A DNA stretch of 64,000 bases, taken from positions 1-64,000 of the forward strand of contig NZ_LMJY01000022.1 of assembly GCF_001421325.1 (NCBI RefSeq), written 5' to 3'. Positions 6,550-14,819 of this stretch are shown in pieces. Source of the stretch: Novosphingobium sp. Leaf2. GTDB lineage: Bacteria; Pseudomonadota; Alphaproteobacteria; Sphingomonadales; Sphingomonadaceae. A model generated the notes under the pieces. The model had not been told where the DNA came from. It saw nothing but the letters and a program-made list of their open reading frames with translations, and did not search any database. How positions within the stretch are numbered: position 1 is the first letter of the stretch; each line of letters begins with the position of its first letter. Position numbers and translations under genes: made by a program.

Positions 6550-8946
6550 CTAGCAGTCAGGCCCCGTCTTGTTTGCGAGATAGGCTTTCTCTCGTTCGGC
6601 AGGCTTCCGCACGGACCATTCGTCAGTGGGTGGCGAGTAGATCGTGAAGCCCGCTCCGTTCGTATTGCGGGTGCGTTTGAAACCTTCCGCCTTGAGCCAC
6701 TTGCTGACGGCGTCGACGAGCTTCCCGTCCTTGGCATCGAACTGGTCGAGGCCATTCGTCCTAACGAGCGCCAGGACATCCGACGAGGTAAAGAGCGAGC
6801 CGAGATCCCCGATGACCCGCGACAGGCCACTGAAATTCACGGGGGCGCCGTGGTCGGCCTCCAATCCCTCTCGGATTATGCTCCGCTTTGCATCCGTCAT
6901 CGGCGGGTCGCTGTCGTAGCTGACGTGACCTACGCCAGCCAGATCGATGCCCTCTTCCTCGTAGACCCGTCTGTCTGCGGACCATACGTTGATTAGCCAC
7001 CAAGCTACTGCGGCCATGTCCTCCTTGCTGGAGTAATGCCGTTTCAGTCGCTGGAAGATAGGCCCTTTCTCGTCGATCGTAGCTGGCGTCGGACGCAGGT
7101 AGCAGATGCGCCGCTCGTCGTCGTCGTCACCGCCCGCCGGAATGTAGAACTTCATGTCAGGATTGCGATTGACGATGTAGTTCGTGCCATTAGGCACCTT
7201 GAGTTCGCTTTCGCCGTTCATGGGCCTAATTGCTATGTAGTCGTCGGTGATCGCGGTCTTCATGCTCTCGTATGCTTCCTTAGCATCGGACCACTTGTTG
7301 AAGCCAATCTCTTCCCCGAACAGGTTCGCAGCGCCGACCTTCCAGCGGTCAAACTTGTCCTTCATCTGCGTGATCCCGAAAACGCCGCAGTTGCCCCATC
7401 CAAACAGGGTTTCAAATCCGCCCTTGAGCTGGCCCTTGCCCACGCCCTGCACGCTCTCGATGACTAGGGCATGCCTGATTTTCCTGCCTGGCTCGATGAC
7501 CCTCAGCGCCAGTTCGTCGAGCAGGATTTCCTGCTGACGCTCATCGTCGGGAAACCACCTGCGCACCTCCTCTCGGAACCAAGCATGGTCGCCCTCCTGA
7601 GGCGCGAGCGTCGTGTCGTACCAGGTGTTGAGCATGTCGGCGCTGTGACCGCTTCCCAGTTCCGCTTTCACGATCCGAGGCTTTCCGGGGAACGCCGCAG
7701 CCATGTAGACGTCGGGGATTTCGATGCCGCTCTTGCCCCTGGATATAGCCTGCACCAGAGAGCCGCGACCGCCAGACCGCGCCCACCCTGGCCCATGCAC
7801 GACCTCCATGTTACCGGCAAAATACCGCTCGCCGGATTCCACGTTGAACCACTTGCTGTCGGCCAGGCTGTAGACGAAAGAGCCGTTCAGGAACCGTGCG
7901 TACGCGTCTGCGTCTGCTGCCTGTCTCAGCTTGCGCTGCGCCCCTTTCTCGGCCTTCGCCTGCCTGGCCTTCGCGGCATTCGCCTGACGCTTAGCCTTCA
8001 CTGCGTCCACTTGCATGGGCAGGCAAACGGTCATTTCCTCGGCGCCGTCGGGAAAGTCGAGCAGAGCGCTCAGTCTAGCGGCCTCTACATCGTGCCCGTG
8101 CTTCCGCAGCTCGACGGCAAGCGTGCCCGCGGTGATACGGCCACCCTTGCTGTCGGAGCGGAAGCTACGCCACCTTGCCGCGTTCTTTTCCCGATCACCT
8201 AGGTAGCGGAAATCACCGTTCGACCAGTCGTCGAATTCAGCCTGCGCTTGGCCCCCGGTTGCATGGTGAGATGCCATGGCGACACGCAGCCAGTCCTCGT
8301 TGCTCGCGTAGTCTTCGATTGGGAGGCAATTGAGCACTACTGCAAGCTCCTCCGGCGTTAGAACGCCAAGCTCAGACCCCTCGTGGTCAACCGAGCGCGT
8401 CAGGAGCTTCAGGAGGGCGTCGGGGATCATCGGTGCCTCGCGGCCGAGAGGAACGCCGAGAGGATCCCACTCGTACGTCAGGCCGGTCTCAGGATGTATA
8501 GACCCCGGTGCCACGACGTATCCGCCGTGCTTCTTTACGTCCATGCCAGGGTAGCCGTGCACGACGCCTGTAACCTGCGCGCCTTCGGGTAACCGCATGT
8601 AGATGTGGTAACCTCCAGCGCCAGTGAGCACCGTGGGAAAATTCGCCAGGTCGATCCCAAGATCATTCTGAAGGAGTTGCAGTCTGTTCGGTCCCTCGAA
8701 GTTACGGGGGTCTACGTCTAGGACCACGTCATTCGCACCGAGCCTTACTCCGACATTGCCTGCCGCGCCCTCTAGACGCAGCTTAGCCCCATCGCCGCTC
8801 ATCGGCTGCTGCTTCCGCCAATAGCCGGTGGGCAGTTTGCCATTGAGCGGGATCAGTTCGAACCCCGCATCGATTAGAGGCTCTAGCTGGAGGAATACTG
8901 GCGGCGAAGAACTCACTTCAAGCGTATTCGCTATATTGTCAGACAC
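6550..8946 (-). CDS. Bifunctional primase-polymerase with SF3-type helicase domain
   Basis: The protein has about 798 residues. The N-terminal primase-polymerase domain (about 20-185) shows the metal-binding LDVDPRN near residue 80 and GGYHIYMR near 115. A PriCT-like region (about 200-290) with WLRVAMASHH and FDDWSNGD follows, then a basic linker (320-345). The helicase domain starts near 440 and has a Walker A loop (QGVGKGQ, about 500-506) and an acidic strand (LFGEEIG, about 543), as in phage D5/DUF5906-type helicases. The start is a GTG at 8946 with AGGA seven bases upstream, better than the TTG at 8952. It would unwind and prime the element's own origin. Such primase-replicase fusions are typical of phage satellites and plasmids. 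Confidence 0.85.
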   Translation of the reverse strand: MSDNIANTLEVSSSPPVFLQLEPLIDAGFELIPLNGKLPTGYWRKQQPMSGDGAKLRLEGAAGNVGVRLGANDVVLDVDPRNFEGPNRLQLLQNDLGIDLANFPTVLTGAGGYHIYMRLPEGAQVTGVVHGYPGMDVKKHGGYVVAPGSIHPETGLTYEWDPLGVPLGREAPMIPDALLKLLTRSVDHEGSELGVLTPEELAVVLNCLPIEDYASNEDWLRVAMASHHATGGQAQAEFDDWSNGDFRYLGDREKNAARWRSFRSDSKGGRITAGTLAVELRKHGHDVEAARLSALLDFPDGAEEMTVCLPMQVDAVKAKRQANAAKARQAKAEKGAQRKLRQAADADAYARFLNGSFVYSLADSKWFNVESGERYFAGNMEVVHGPGWARSGGRGSLVQAISRGKSGIEIPDVYMAAAFPGKPRIVKAELGSGHSADMLNTWYDTTLAPQEGDHAWFREEVRRWFPDDERQQEILLDELALRVIEPGRKIRHALVIESVQGVGKGQLKGGFETLFGWGNCGVFGITQMKDKFDRWKVGAANLFGEEIGFNKWSDAKEAYESMKTAITDDYIAIRPMNGESELKVPNGTNYIVNRNPDMKFYIPAGGDDDDERRICYLRPTPATIDEKGPIFQRLKRHYSSKEDMAAVAWWLINVWSADRRVYEEEGIDLAGVGHVSYDSDPPMTDAKRSIIREGLEADHGAPVNFSGLSRVIGDLGSLFTSSDVLALVRTNGLDQFDAKDGKLVDAVSKWLKAEGFKRTRNTNGAGFTIYSPPTDEWSVRKPAEREKAYLANKTGPDC

Positions 8947-9020
8947 ACTCAATTCCTAGTGCAATGGGTTGATACGCTGTCTGTCATTTCGGGCGGTCCC
9001 AATCCCATTCCCAAGCCCAC

Positions 9021-9224
9021 TCAGGGGCGCATCCGAGTCGTGCCGGATGCGCCCCTTTCCTTTTCTTTGAGATAGGCACCGATCTCCGAACGCGCGTACA
9101 GGACGAACTTGCCCTTCTTCGCGTAAGCCGGACCCTTGCCCTTGCACCGCATCCACCGAAGGGTGCCTTCTGTCTTGTCTAGGAGTATGGCCGTCTCCGC
9201 GGCCGTCAGGAATTCATCGAGCAT
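9021..9224 (-). CDS. AlpA/excisionase-like winged-helix DNA-binding protein, 67 aa
   Basis: The ATG at 9224 gives a 67-residue protein. The pattern FLTAAETAILLDKTEGTLRW, then CKGKGPAYAKKGKFVLYARS, is the HTH_17/MerR-like fold of excisionases and AlpA activators: one helix-turn-helix, then a beta wing ending in a residue that reads the minor groove. It sits between the primase and a second protein of the same type. In P4-like elements and PICIs such proteins switch on excision or replication. The last codons and the stop fall inside a strong inverted repeat. Confidence 0.7.
   Translation of the reverse strand: MLDEFLTAAETAILLDKTEGTLRWMRCKGKGPAYAKKGKFVLYARSEIGAYLKEKERGASGTTRMRP
9024..9055. repeat. 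Strong inverted repeat overlapping the end of the AlpA-like gene
   Basis: A perfect 12-bp stem, GGGGCGCATCCG with CGGATGCGCCCC, has an 8-nt loop. A pyrimidine run (TTTCCTTTTC) follows it on the plus strand. On the minus strand, the direction of the genes here, no T-run follows, so it is not a classic terminator for the AlpA-like gene. It could end antisense transcription or act as a processing or attenuation hairpin before the primase gene. Confidence 0.5.
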
Positions 9225-9360
9225 AGGTGCTGCGTCCCGTAGTCGTGCCGCGCTTGGCGGGACCACCAAGACGCCTGTATGGGTATGGCGTAGCATGCCC
9301 TTCTGAACGCGAAGTTGAGGACCAGCGGACAGCTAGAAAAAAGTTTGCCTGCGGGCTGAG

Positions 9361-9588
9361 TCAGCCGCGGACGAAGTCGTCGAGATTGTCGACGTGGTAA
9401 CGGATCAGCCGATCTTGCACGACATGGTAGCGCGGGCCTTTGCCCGATGCCCGCCAGTTCTTTAGGGTTCCTGCGGTCGAGCCCAGGTACGCTGCTGCCG
9501 CATCGGAGTCCAACCAGGGACTGGCCGGGCGAGACAGCTCCTCGCGGATAACCGCACGAAGGGCTTCGAGGTCGATCGATGTGGACAC
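9361..9588 (-). CDS. Second AlpA/excisionase-like DNA-binding protein, 75 aa
   Basis: After an N-terminal helix (SIDLEALRAVIREELSR) comes the same module as in the neighbour: PWLDSDAAAAYLGSTAGTLK, then NWRASGKGPRYHVVQDRLIR and YHVDNLDDFV. A small HTH_17 fold next to an integrase gene is the usual setting of a recombination directionality factor (Xis). Two paralogue-like proteins in one element suggest a division of labour: excision for one and transcription control for the other. Which is which cannot be read from the sequence. Confidence 0.7.
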   Translation of the reverse strand: MSTSIDLEALRAVIREELSRPASPWLDSDAAAAYLGSTAGTLKNWRASGKGPRYHVVQDRLIRYHVDNLDDFVRG

Positions 9589-9694
9589 TTGGAGGCTCCT
9601 GAGCGCAAAAAGAAAGGCCGGACGCGCGCGCGCACCCGACCTTCAGGTGGGACTTCAGTCCCCGATTAGCTCTGGATTGCCGCCGTCTGGCCCA

Positions 9695-10888
9695 TCAGTC
9701 CGGCGCAGCCTTGACCAAGACAAAGCCCATCGGGTCCACTGCCTGCCCGTTTGGCAATTCGGTGAAGGTAGCTTGAGCGGCGAAGACAAGGTCCTCCAAG
9801 GACTGCGCGTGCGGGCGAAGCTGCTCGACGAGGTGCTCGGCGTGGACGTATCCACCGGAAGCGCCCGGCAGCTTCTGACCGAGGAGCAGGGCGCTCTCCG
9901 CGTATGGGACGCCCGCGGCGATGTAGAGCGTCCGCGCGTGATGGCGGTATTCATGTGGGCTCGGAAGGCCATCCTCACGAGGCTCCATGACGTGGCCGGT
10001 CTTGCTACCTGCCGACGGCCATAGCCATTCGCTGCCGAGCGGTCGATCAGCCTCCATTCGCGCTGCAAGGACCGCCGCCAGTTCCGTCCCGATAGGGACG
10101 TGCATGGCCTCGTCGCTCGTCTTCATGTGGGTCAGGGTAAGGATGCCCGCCTTGAGATCGACGTCTCGCCGCCGCACGTTGAGGATCGATGACCGGCGAG
10201 CGCCGGTCAGCAGCATGGCCAGATGCAGGTCCCGGCGCATTGGACTTATCTGGTCCACGTCCGTCCACCACGCCGCCAGGTCGAGCGGCGCTACCTTACG
10301 GCGCTTCGTCGAAGGAACGTGCAGCGCGGCAACCGGATTGCTGCCGAGAGTCTCATCGATCCTCATGGCCGTATTCACGACCGCCCGCAGTGTCCGCATC
10401 ACGCTCGCCGCAGTGGTCTCCCCGTGCTTGCGCTTCAGGTCGGCATAGAGGTCCCGAACCATCTGGCGCGATATGTCCGCCACGGCCCGCTTCCGCCAGT
10501 GCTTGAGATAGTGATCCAGGTGGTACCGATAGCCCTCCTCCGTACGCGGGCGATGGGGCTTCTCTTCGAGGTGGGCGTTAAGTGCCCGCTCCAGGGTGAT
10601 CCCCGTCTCGGCTGGGCCCTCCGTCGGATCGATGCCCGACTGGATCTGAGACATCAGCGACTTCGCCTTGTTGCGCGCCTCGCGCAGTCCGATCCGATCG
10701 CACCGATCGATCTTTGCCCGCACCGTCCTAATGTGGCGGCCGTTCCGGCGGACATCGCCTTGGACGGCGTAGGAGCGAGTGGTCTTGTGGCAGATCACCA
10801 TCAGACCCTTCACCTGCTCGTCCCGGTGGATACCGGAACCAAGGGGTAGATCTCTGATCCTGGCTTCTGTAAGATTGAGTACGGCCAA
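9695..10888 (-). CDS. int: Tyrosine site-specific integrase
   Basis: The protein has 397 residues and the P4-type layout: an N-terminal DUF4102-like arm-binding part (1-90), a core-binding SAM-like domain (about 98-185) and a catalytic domain (about 200-350). Catalytic residues can be placed at Arg231 (TGARRSSIL), Lys256 (HMKTS), His312 and Arg315 (PHEYRHHAR) and Tyr347 (GGYVHAEHL). The usual second His/Trp position appears to be Gln338 in LLGQ. The TTG start at 10888 is supported by AGGAG seven bases upstream. The gene reads away from the tRNA-Lys att site 150 bp to its right and so must integrate the element into tRNA-Lys. Confidence 0.92.
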   Translation of the reverse strand: MAVLNLTEARIRDLPLGSGIHRDEQVKGLMVICHKTTRSYAVQGDVRRNGRHIRTVRAKIDRCDRIGLREARNKAKSLMSQIQSGIDPTEGPAETGITLERALNAHLEEKPHRPRTEEGYRYHLDHYLKHWRKRAVADISRQMVRDLYADLKRKHGETTAASVMRTLRAVVNTAMRIDETLGSNPVAALHVPSTKRRKVAPLDLAAWWTDVDQISPMRRDLHLAMLLTGARRSSILNVRRRDVDLKAGILTLTHMKTSDEAMHVPIGTELAAVLAARMEADRPLGSEWLWPSAGSKTGHVMEPREDGLPSPHEYRHHARTLYIAAGVPYAESALLLGQKLPGASGGYVHAEHLVEQLRPHAQSLEDLVFAAQATFTELPNGQAVDPMGFVLVKAAPD

Positions 10889-11040
10889 ACGACATCTCCT
10901 GTAAGCACCGCGTCGAGCACCGTACGGTCGCTATCCTCTGCAACCGCTGATTGACGCTGAATGACTAGATGTCGCGGTTTTACGTGGCCGGGAGCCGCTT
11001 GATTACCCTGATTGGCTCAGAATTACTCAATTGCGCTGAA

Positions 11041-11085
11041 CTTTTAATCAGTAGGTCGCTGGTTCGAACCCAGCAGGGCTCACCA
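11041..11085 (+). other. attR: Attachment site: 3' fragment of tRNA-Lys (attR)
   Basis: The sequence runs from the anticodon loop (CTTTTAA, anticodon TTT) through a T-arm (GCTGG TTCGAAC CCAGC), the acceptor 3' strand AGGGCTC, a discriminator A and an encoded CCA. No 5' half of a tRNA precedes it. It is therefore the displaced 3' end left when an element integrated into a tRNA-Lys(TTT) gene. The intact tRNA should lie at the element's left end, outside this window. The 150 bp between it and the integrase (10889-11040) hold no gene and probably carry integrase arm sites. Confidence 0.85.
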
Positions 11086-11489
11086 TAATAATTATTATAA
11101 ATCATGAACTTAAACACAACTAAAGGCTGAGGGAAACGCCTGAGGAAGTATCGCGTGCCGAATAGGCACCGAATTTCAGCGGCTGGGCTTTCCCTTCGGA
11201 CCTTCGTAACGGAAAGATTGACCGCTAGGCATCCCTAGATGGGGTGGGCACGAATGCGATGACGCTACAATGTCAATGCGTGCACGTGCGTTGATTTGGA
11301 AAACACAATATAACATCTCGCGGGCGGTGCGTCGGTGGGATGTGGTATGTACTCCAACCAAACCGACGACCGGGCATGCGACAAACTGCCATGAATAAAT
11401 CGTTCTGACGCAGGTTAACGGGTTGACGATCCGACGCAACACGAACGAGCCGGCCAAGTTCCTCGACTGATCAGTACACGAGGATGCGC
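11086..11489. other. Gene-free stretch between att site and glycosyltransferase operon
   Basis: Nothing here looks coding. The left end has an AT-rich palindrome-like run (ATAATAATTATTAT) just after the tRNA fragment. The right end, with a TTGACG around 11424, should hold the promoter of the glycosyltransferase operon, but I see no convincing -10 at a normal distance. Confidence 0.5.
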
Positions 11490-12830
11490 ATGGCAAAAAC
11501 GCCAACCGGATTTACGTCGCGAACGGCCAGGCCTGCGGGTGGCGTGGCTACCGACTTCATAAAATTCGATAGTGGTGCACTAGCGCCGCTTATGGCGCGA
11601 GTCGTGCCGCGCGAAGACGATCTTCCTTTTGCGTGCCAGGCGGTTCACCGTGGCAGCGCCTTGAGCAGAAGTGTGTATCCGGGTGCCGGCACCGGATTGC
11701 CTTCGGTGCGTTCGTCAGGCTCGCACGCTTTGCGGATCGGCATCATCGCGCATCTCAAATATCCGATCGCCCAGCCGTTCGCGGGCGGTTTGGAAATGCA
11801 TACGCATCTGCTGGCGCGAAGCTTGCGGGAGCGCGGCCACGAGGTAACGGTATTCGCCTCTTCGTTATCGGAAAAGACGCTTGGCGTGGAGCCGATCTGC
11901 GAGGCGACGGCATTGGCCAAGGTGGGTTTGGCCGAAGCGCATGACGCTGCCTTCTTCAAGGAGCATCACGCTTACCTGACGTTGATGAAGGGTCTGCGTA
12001 GTCGAGACTTCGACGTGATCCATAACAACTCGCTGCATTATCTACCTGTGTCCATGGCCGACACTCTGCCGATGCCGATGGTCACCACCTTGCACACGCC
12101 GCCGTTCTGCTGGCTGGAAAGCGGTGTGCGCTTATGTTCGGCCCCGAACCACAGCTTCGCCGCAGTCTCCCGCTCCGTTGCCGACCTGTGGGCTCACGTC
12201 GCATCCGTAGACCAGGTGATCCTCAACGGGATCGATCTGAACCAGTTCGCTTTTCACCCTGAGCCTGACATCGACCCCTATCTGGTCTGGTATGGCCGGA
12301 TCGTACCCGAAAAAGGCCTTCACCTGGCGCTTGAGGCGGCGCGGTTGATAGGCATGCCACTGCGCATTGCCGGACCGATCCTTGACCATGACTATTTTCA
12401 GTCCTGCATCCAGCCCCATCTTGGCAGCGATGCCATCCATGTCGGCCATCTCGATCATGGCGATCTCGCGCGGCTGGTCGGTGGGGCGCGCGCCTTTTTG
12501 TGCACCCCGATGTGGGATGAGCCCTATGGCCTTGTCGTTGCAGAGGCGTTGGCCTGCGGGGTGCCGGTGGCGGCGTTTGCGCGTGGTGCGATCCCGGAAA
12601 TTCTGGATGACAGTTGCGGCGTCCTTGCCATTCCTGATGACGCCGCCTCGCTGGCGGCGGGGGGGCTGGCGGCGGTGTCTTTAAACCGATGGGATTGCCG
12701 TCTCCGAGCGGAAGCCGCGTGTGATGCGCAGCGCATGATCGATGGTTACGAGGCGCTGTATCACCGCCAGATCGCGACGAATGCCGATCTGGCTGACACC
12801 GCCCTGGCGGTGACGGCGCTGCATGGCTGA
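11490..12830 (+). CDS. Glycosyltransferase family 4 protein
   Basis: The GT-B fold begins at about residue 80 (LRIGIIAHLKYPIAQPFAGG), with the family's N-terminal Gly-rich acceptor loop, a second Rossmann half (LVWYGRIVPEKGLHLALEAA) and the donor-site motif EPYGLVVAEALACGVPVAAF. It should transfer a sugar from a nucleotide donor. The first 75 residues fit no part of the family. The ATG at 11490 has GAGG upstream, but a start at 11592 or 11707 is possible. It is the first of seven overlapping genes that probably build one glycoconjugate. Confidence 0.82.
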   Translation: MAKTPTGFTSRTARPAGGVATDFIKFDSGALAPLMARVVPREDDLPFACQAVHRGSALSRSVYPGAGTGLPSVRSSGSHALRIGIIAHLKYPIAQPFAGGLEMHTHLLARSLRERGHEVTVFASSLSEKTLGVEPICEATALAKVGLAEAHDAAFFKEHHAYLTLMKGLRSRDFDVIHNNSLHYLPVSMADTLPMPMVTTLHTPPFCWLESGVRLCSAPNHSFAAVSRSVADLWAHVASVDQVILNGIDLNQFAFHPEPDIDPYLVWYGRIVPEKGLHLALEAARLIGMPLRIAGPILDHDYFQSCIQPHLGSDAIHVGHLDHGDLARLVGGARAFLCTPMWDEPYGLVVAEALACGVPVAAFARGAIPEILDDSCGVLAIPDDAASLAAGGLAAVSLNRWDCRLRAEAACDAQRMIDGYEALYHRQIATNADLADTALAVTALHG

Positions 12831-13779
12831 GGGGCACTTCGCAGCAACGTCGCCGGTCGTCATGGATATATGCGTGTGCATTCCCGCCCGCGACGAGGCG
12901 CAGCGCCTGCCGGTGCTGCTGGCGGCACTTGCGCAACAATCTGTGCCAGGCACGATCCCGGTGGCAATCGCGCTCAACAATACCACGGACGACAGCCGTG
13001 CAGTAATCATCGAGGCGCGTTCGGCATACTCGGGTCGCCTGGATATCCGTGTCAGCGATGTCACGTTTCCGCCTGCGCTTGCGCATGCCGGATCGGCGCG
13101 ACGGTTAGCCATGGACGCCGGGCTAGCCGTTCTGGGGTCAGCTGCAACCGGAGTCCTCGTCAGCACCGATGCCGATACGCGTCCGCCCACGCAGTGGCTT
13201 GAGGCTATCGGCCGCGCCTTTGCGCGGGGCGCTGATCTTGTTGGCGGGCGCATTGTGATCGATCGCAGCGAACCTGTTCCGGACACCGTCACCGCCTTGT
13301 GCAGAACCTGGGACGCCTACTGGCAAGCCGTTCGCGCTATCGAGGATGATCTCGACCCGGTGCCCTGGAACCCGCCACCGCGCCACGGCGATCATACCGG
13401 CGCATCCCTTGCGATCCGCGCCAGCCTTTACCGGCAATGCGGTGGGGTGCCGCTGCGACGGACGGGCGAGGATCGCGCGCTGGTGGCTGCTGCCGTCGCG
13501 TGCGGGGGCAGGCTGGCGCATCCTGTGGACGTATTCACGCATGTGTCGCCGCGCCGCGAAGGGCGGGCGGACGGGGGGATGGCGGCGGCCATGCAGGAGA
13601 TGCACGAACTAGCCGATAAGGGCACCGCTCCTTGCGCGCCGAGCTATGAGCATTGGCGGGAGCGGGCCATCTGGCGCCGGCGGCTGCGAAGTCAGCCCGA
13701 TGGACAAGCCAGAATTGCCCGCGAGGAACCTCTGCTGCCTGCGATGCCGTGTGACATGGTGCTGGAGGAGAAGCGGTGA
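12823..13779 (+). CDS. Glycosyltransferase family 2 protein
   Basis: A GT-A fold protein of 318 residues. The nucleotide-binding start is MDICVCIPARDEAQRLPVLL (about 14-33), with a DAD metal-binding motif near residue 115 (VSTDADTRPP) and a catalytic-site candidate RRTGEDRALVAAAV near 215. The frame overlaps the GT4 gene by eight bases; an internal ATG at 12862 could be the true start because the family normally begins there. There are no membrane segments, so it acts in the cytoplasm. The acceptor is unknown. Confidence 0.8.
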   Translation: MAEGHFAATSPVVMDICVCIPARDEAQRLPVLLAALAQQSVPGTIPVAIALNNTTDDSRAVIIEARSAYSGRLDIRVSDVTFPPALAHAGSARRLAMDAGLAVLGSAATGVLVSTDADTRPPTQWLEAIGRAFARGADLVGGRIVIDRSEPVPDTVTALCRTWDAYWQAVRAIEDDLDPVPWNPPPRHGDHTGASLAIRASLYRQCGGVPLRRTGEDRALVAAAVACGGRLAHPVDVFTHVSPRREGRADGGMAAAMQEMHELADKGTAPCAPSYEHWRERAIWRRRLRSQPDGQARIAREEPLLPAMPCDMVLEEKR

Positions 13780-14819
13780 GCGGCAGGCCCATCGGCTACT
13801 ATGTCCATCATCACGGCGCGGGCCATCGCAGGCGGGCAAATGCAATTGCGGCGGCGAGCGATCGCCGTATCGTGCTGCTGGGCACCAACATCGGCGATGC
13901 CGGGATCGATCTTGCCGACGACCGACCGGCTTCCGGCGCGTTTGACGGCATAGACTGCACATCCTCCCGGCCCAACGCGCTGCATTATGCGCCGGTGGAC
14001 CATGACGGTGTGCGTTCACGCGTAGCGCGCATCGCCGGTTGGATCGCGCAGGAACGCCCCGCGCTGATGGTGGTCGATGTTTCCGCCGAAGTAGCGATGC
14101 TGGCACGGCTTGCATCGGTGCCCACGGTCTATGTGCGCCTTGCCGGGGAACGGGGGGATGTGGCGCATGGCGAGGCATTTCGCGGCGCAACCGGGCTGCT
14201 GGCGCCGTTCCATCCTGCCTTCGAAACTGAGAGCACGCCTGACTGGGTGCGCGAAAAAACACTGTACGCTCAGGGCATTGCCTGCGCGCCCCCGGTGAGC
14301 AAACCGGCCGAGCGATCTGTTCTCGTCGTATTTGGGCGCGGTGGTCGTGGGGGTGACGGGGCGCGGATCGCGGAGGCGGCGCGGGCCTGTCCCGCTTGGA
14401 CGTGGCGCGTGATCGGGCCCGCTACCGCGCCAGCAGATATACCGTCCAACCTTGTGTTCGCAGGATGGGTGCCGGCGCCCGAAGCAGACATTGCCGGCGC
14501 CGCCATCGTGATCGGCGCGGCAGGCGATGGTCTGGTCAATGCGGTGATGGCGGGCGACCGGCCGTTCGTGTGCATACCGGAAGAGCGCCCTTTTGGTGAG
14601 CAGCATGCTACCGCGTGTGGCCTTAAGGCGCTGAACGCTGCCATCGTGCTTCCCGAGTGGCCCGCCGGGGTGTTCTGGAACCGCATTCTCGACGACGCGC
14701 TGGCCTTGCCGCCTGCAGCCCGTCGCCCGCTGCAGGACCGCGACGCAGCAGGCAAGGTCGCGCGGTGGCTGGCGCTGCTCGTGAGCAACCCCGCACCACC
14801 ACGGAAGCATTGCGCATGA
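13776..14819 (+). CDS. GT-B glycosyltransferase, MurG/GT1-like
   Basis: The 347-residue protein opens with IGYYVHHHGAGHRRRANAIA, matching the GxGHxxR start of MurG-like and UDP-glycosyltransferase-like enzymes. The second half has a VLVVFGRGGRGGDG loop and a donor site around VFAGWVPAPEADIAGAAIVI, then GDGLVNAVMAGDRPFVCIPE. The GTG start overlaps the preceding stop (GTGA) and is backed by GGAGGAG. It is a third, distinct transferase in the operon. The sugar donor cannot be deduced. Confidence 0.75.
   Translation: MSGRPIGYYVHHHGAGHRRRANAIAAASDRRIVLLGTNIGDAGIDLADDRPASGAFDGIDCTSSRPNALHYAPVDHDGVRSRVARIAGWIAQERPALMVVDVSAEVAMLARLASVPTVYVRLAGERGDVAHGEAFRGATGLLAPFHPAFETESTPDWVREKTLYAQGIACAPPVSKPAERSVLVVFGRGGRGGDGARIAEAARACPAWTWRVIGPATAPADIPSNLVFAGWVPAPEADIAGAAIVIGAAGDGLVNAVMAGDRPFVCIPEERPFGEQHATACGLKALNAAIVLPEWPAGVFWNRILDDALALPPAARRPLQDRDAAGKVARWLALLVSNPAPPRKHCA

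Larger units (their letters stand above)
1..11085. mobile_element. Right part of an integrated element in a tRNA-Lys gene, phage-satellite-like
   Basis: The right boundary is a tRNA-Lys 3' fragment (11041-11085) next to a leftward tyrosine integrase. The element continues past the left edge of the window. Contents seen: XRE regulator, DUF4365-like gene, unknown small genes, a terminase-small-subunit-like gene, a tRNA-like gene, a primase-polymerase/helicase, two AlpA-like proteins and the integrase. No capsid, portal, tail, lysis or conjugation genes are visible. Integrase, AlpA, primase-replicase and TerS-like genes together are the hallmark of Gram-negative phage-inducible islands; the assignment is inference because the left end is missing. 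Some parts (about 3700-4350 and 5550-6550) look lower in GC than the flanking chromosome. Confidence 0.8.

Noticed and set aside
9024..9055. A terminator of the AlpA-like gene
   Set aside because: The T-rich run is on the plus-strand side; in the direction of the gene no T-run follows the hairpin.
11000..11085. A complete tRNA-Lys gene
   Set aside because: Only the part from the anticodon loop to CCA is tRNA-like. The preceding bases do not form a D-arm or a 5' acceptor strand that pairs with AGGGCTC, so it is an att fragment.
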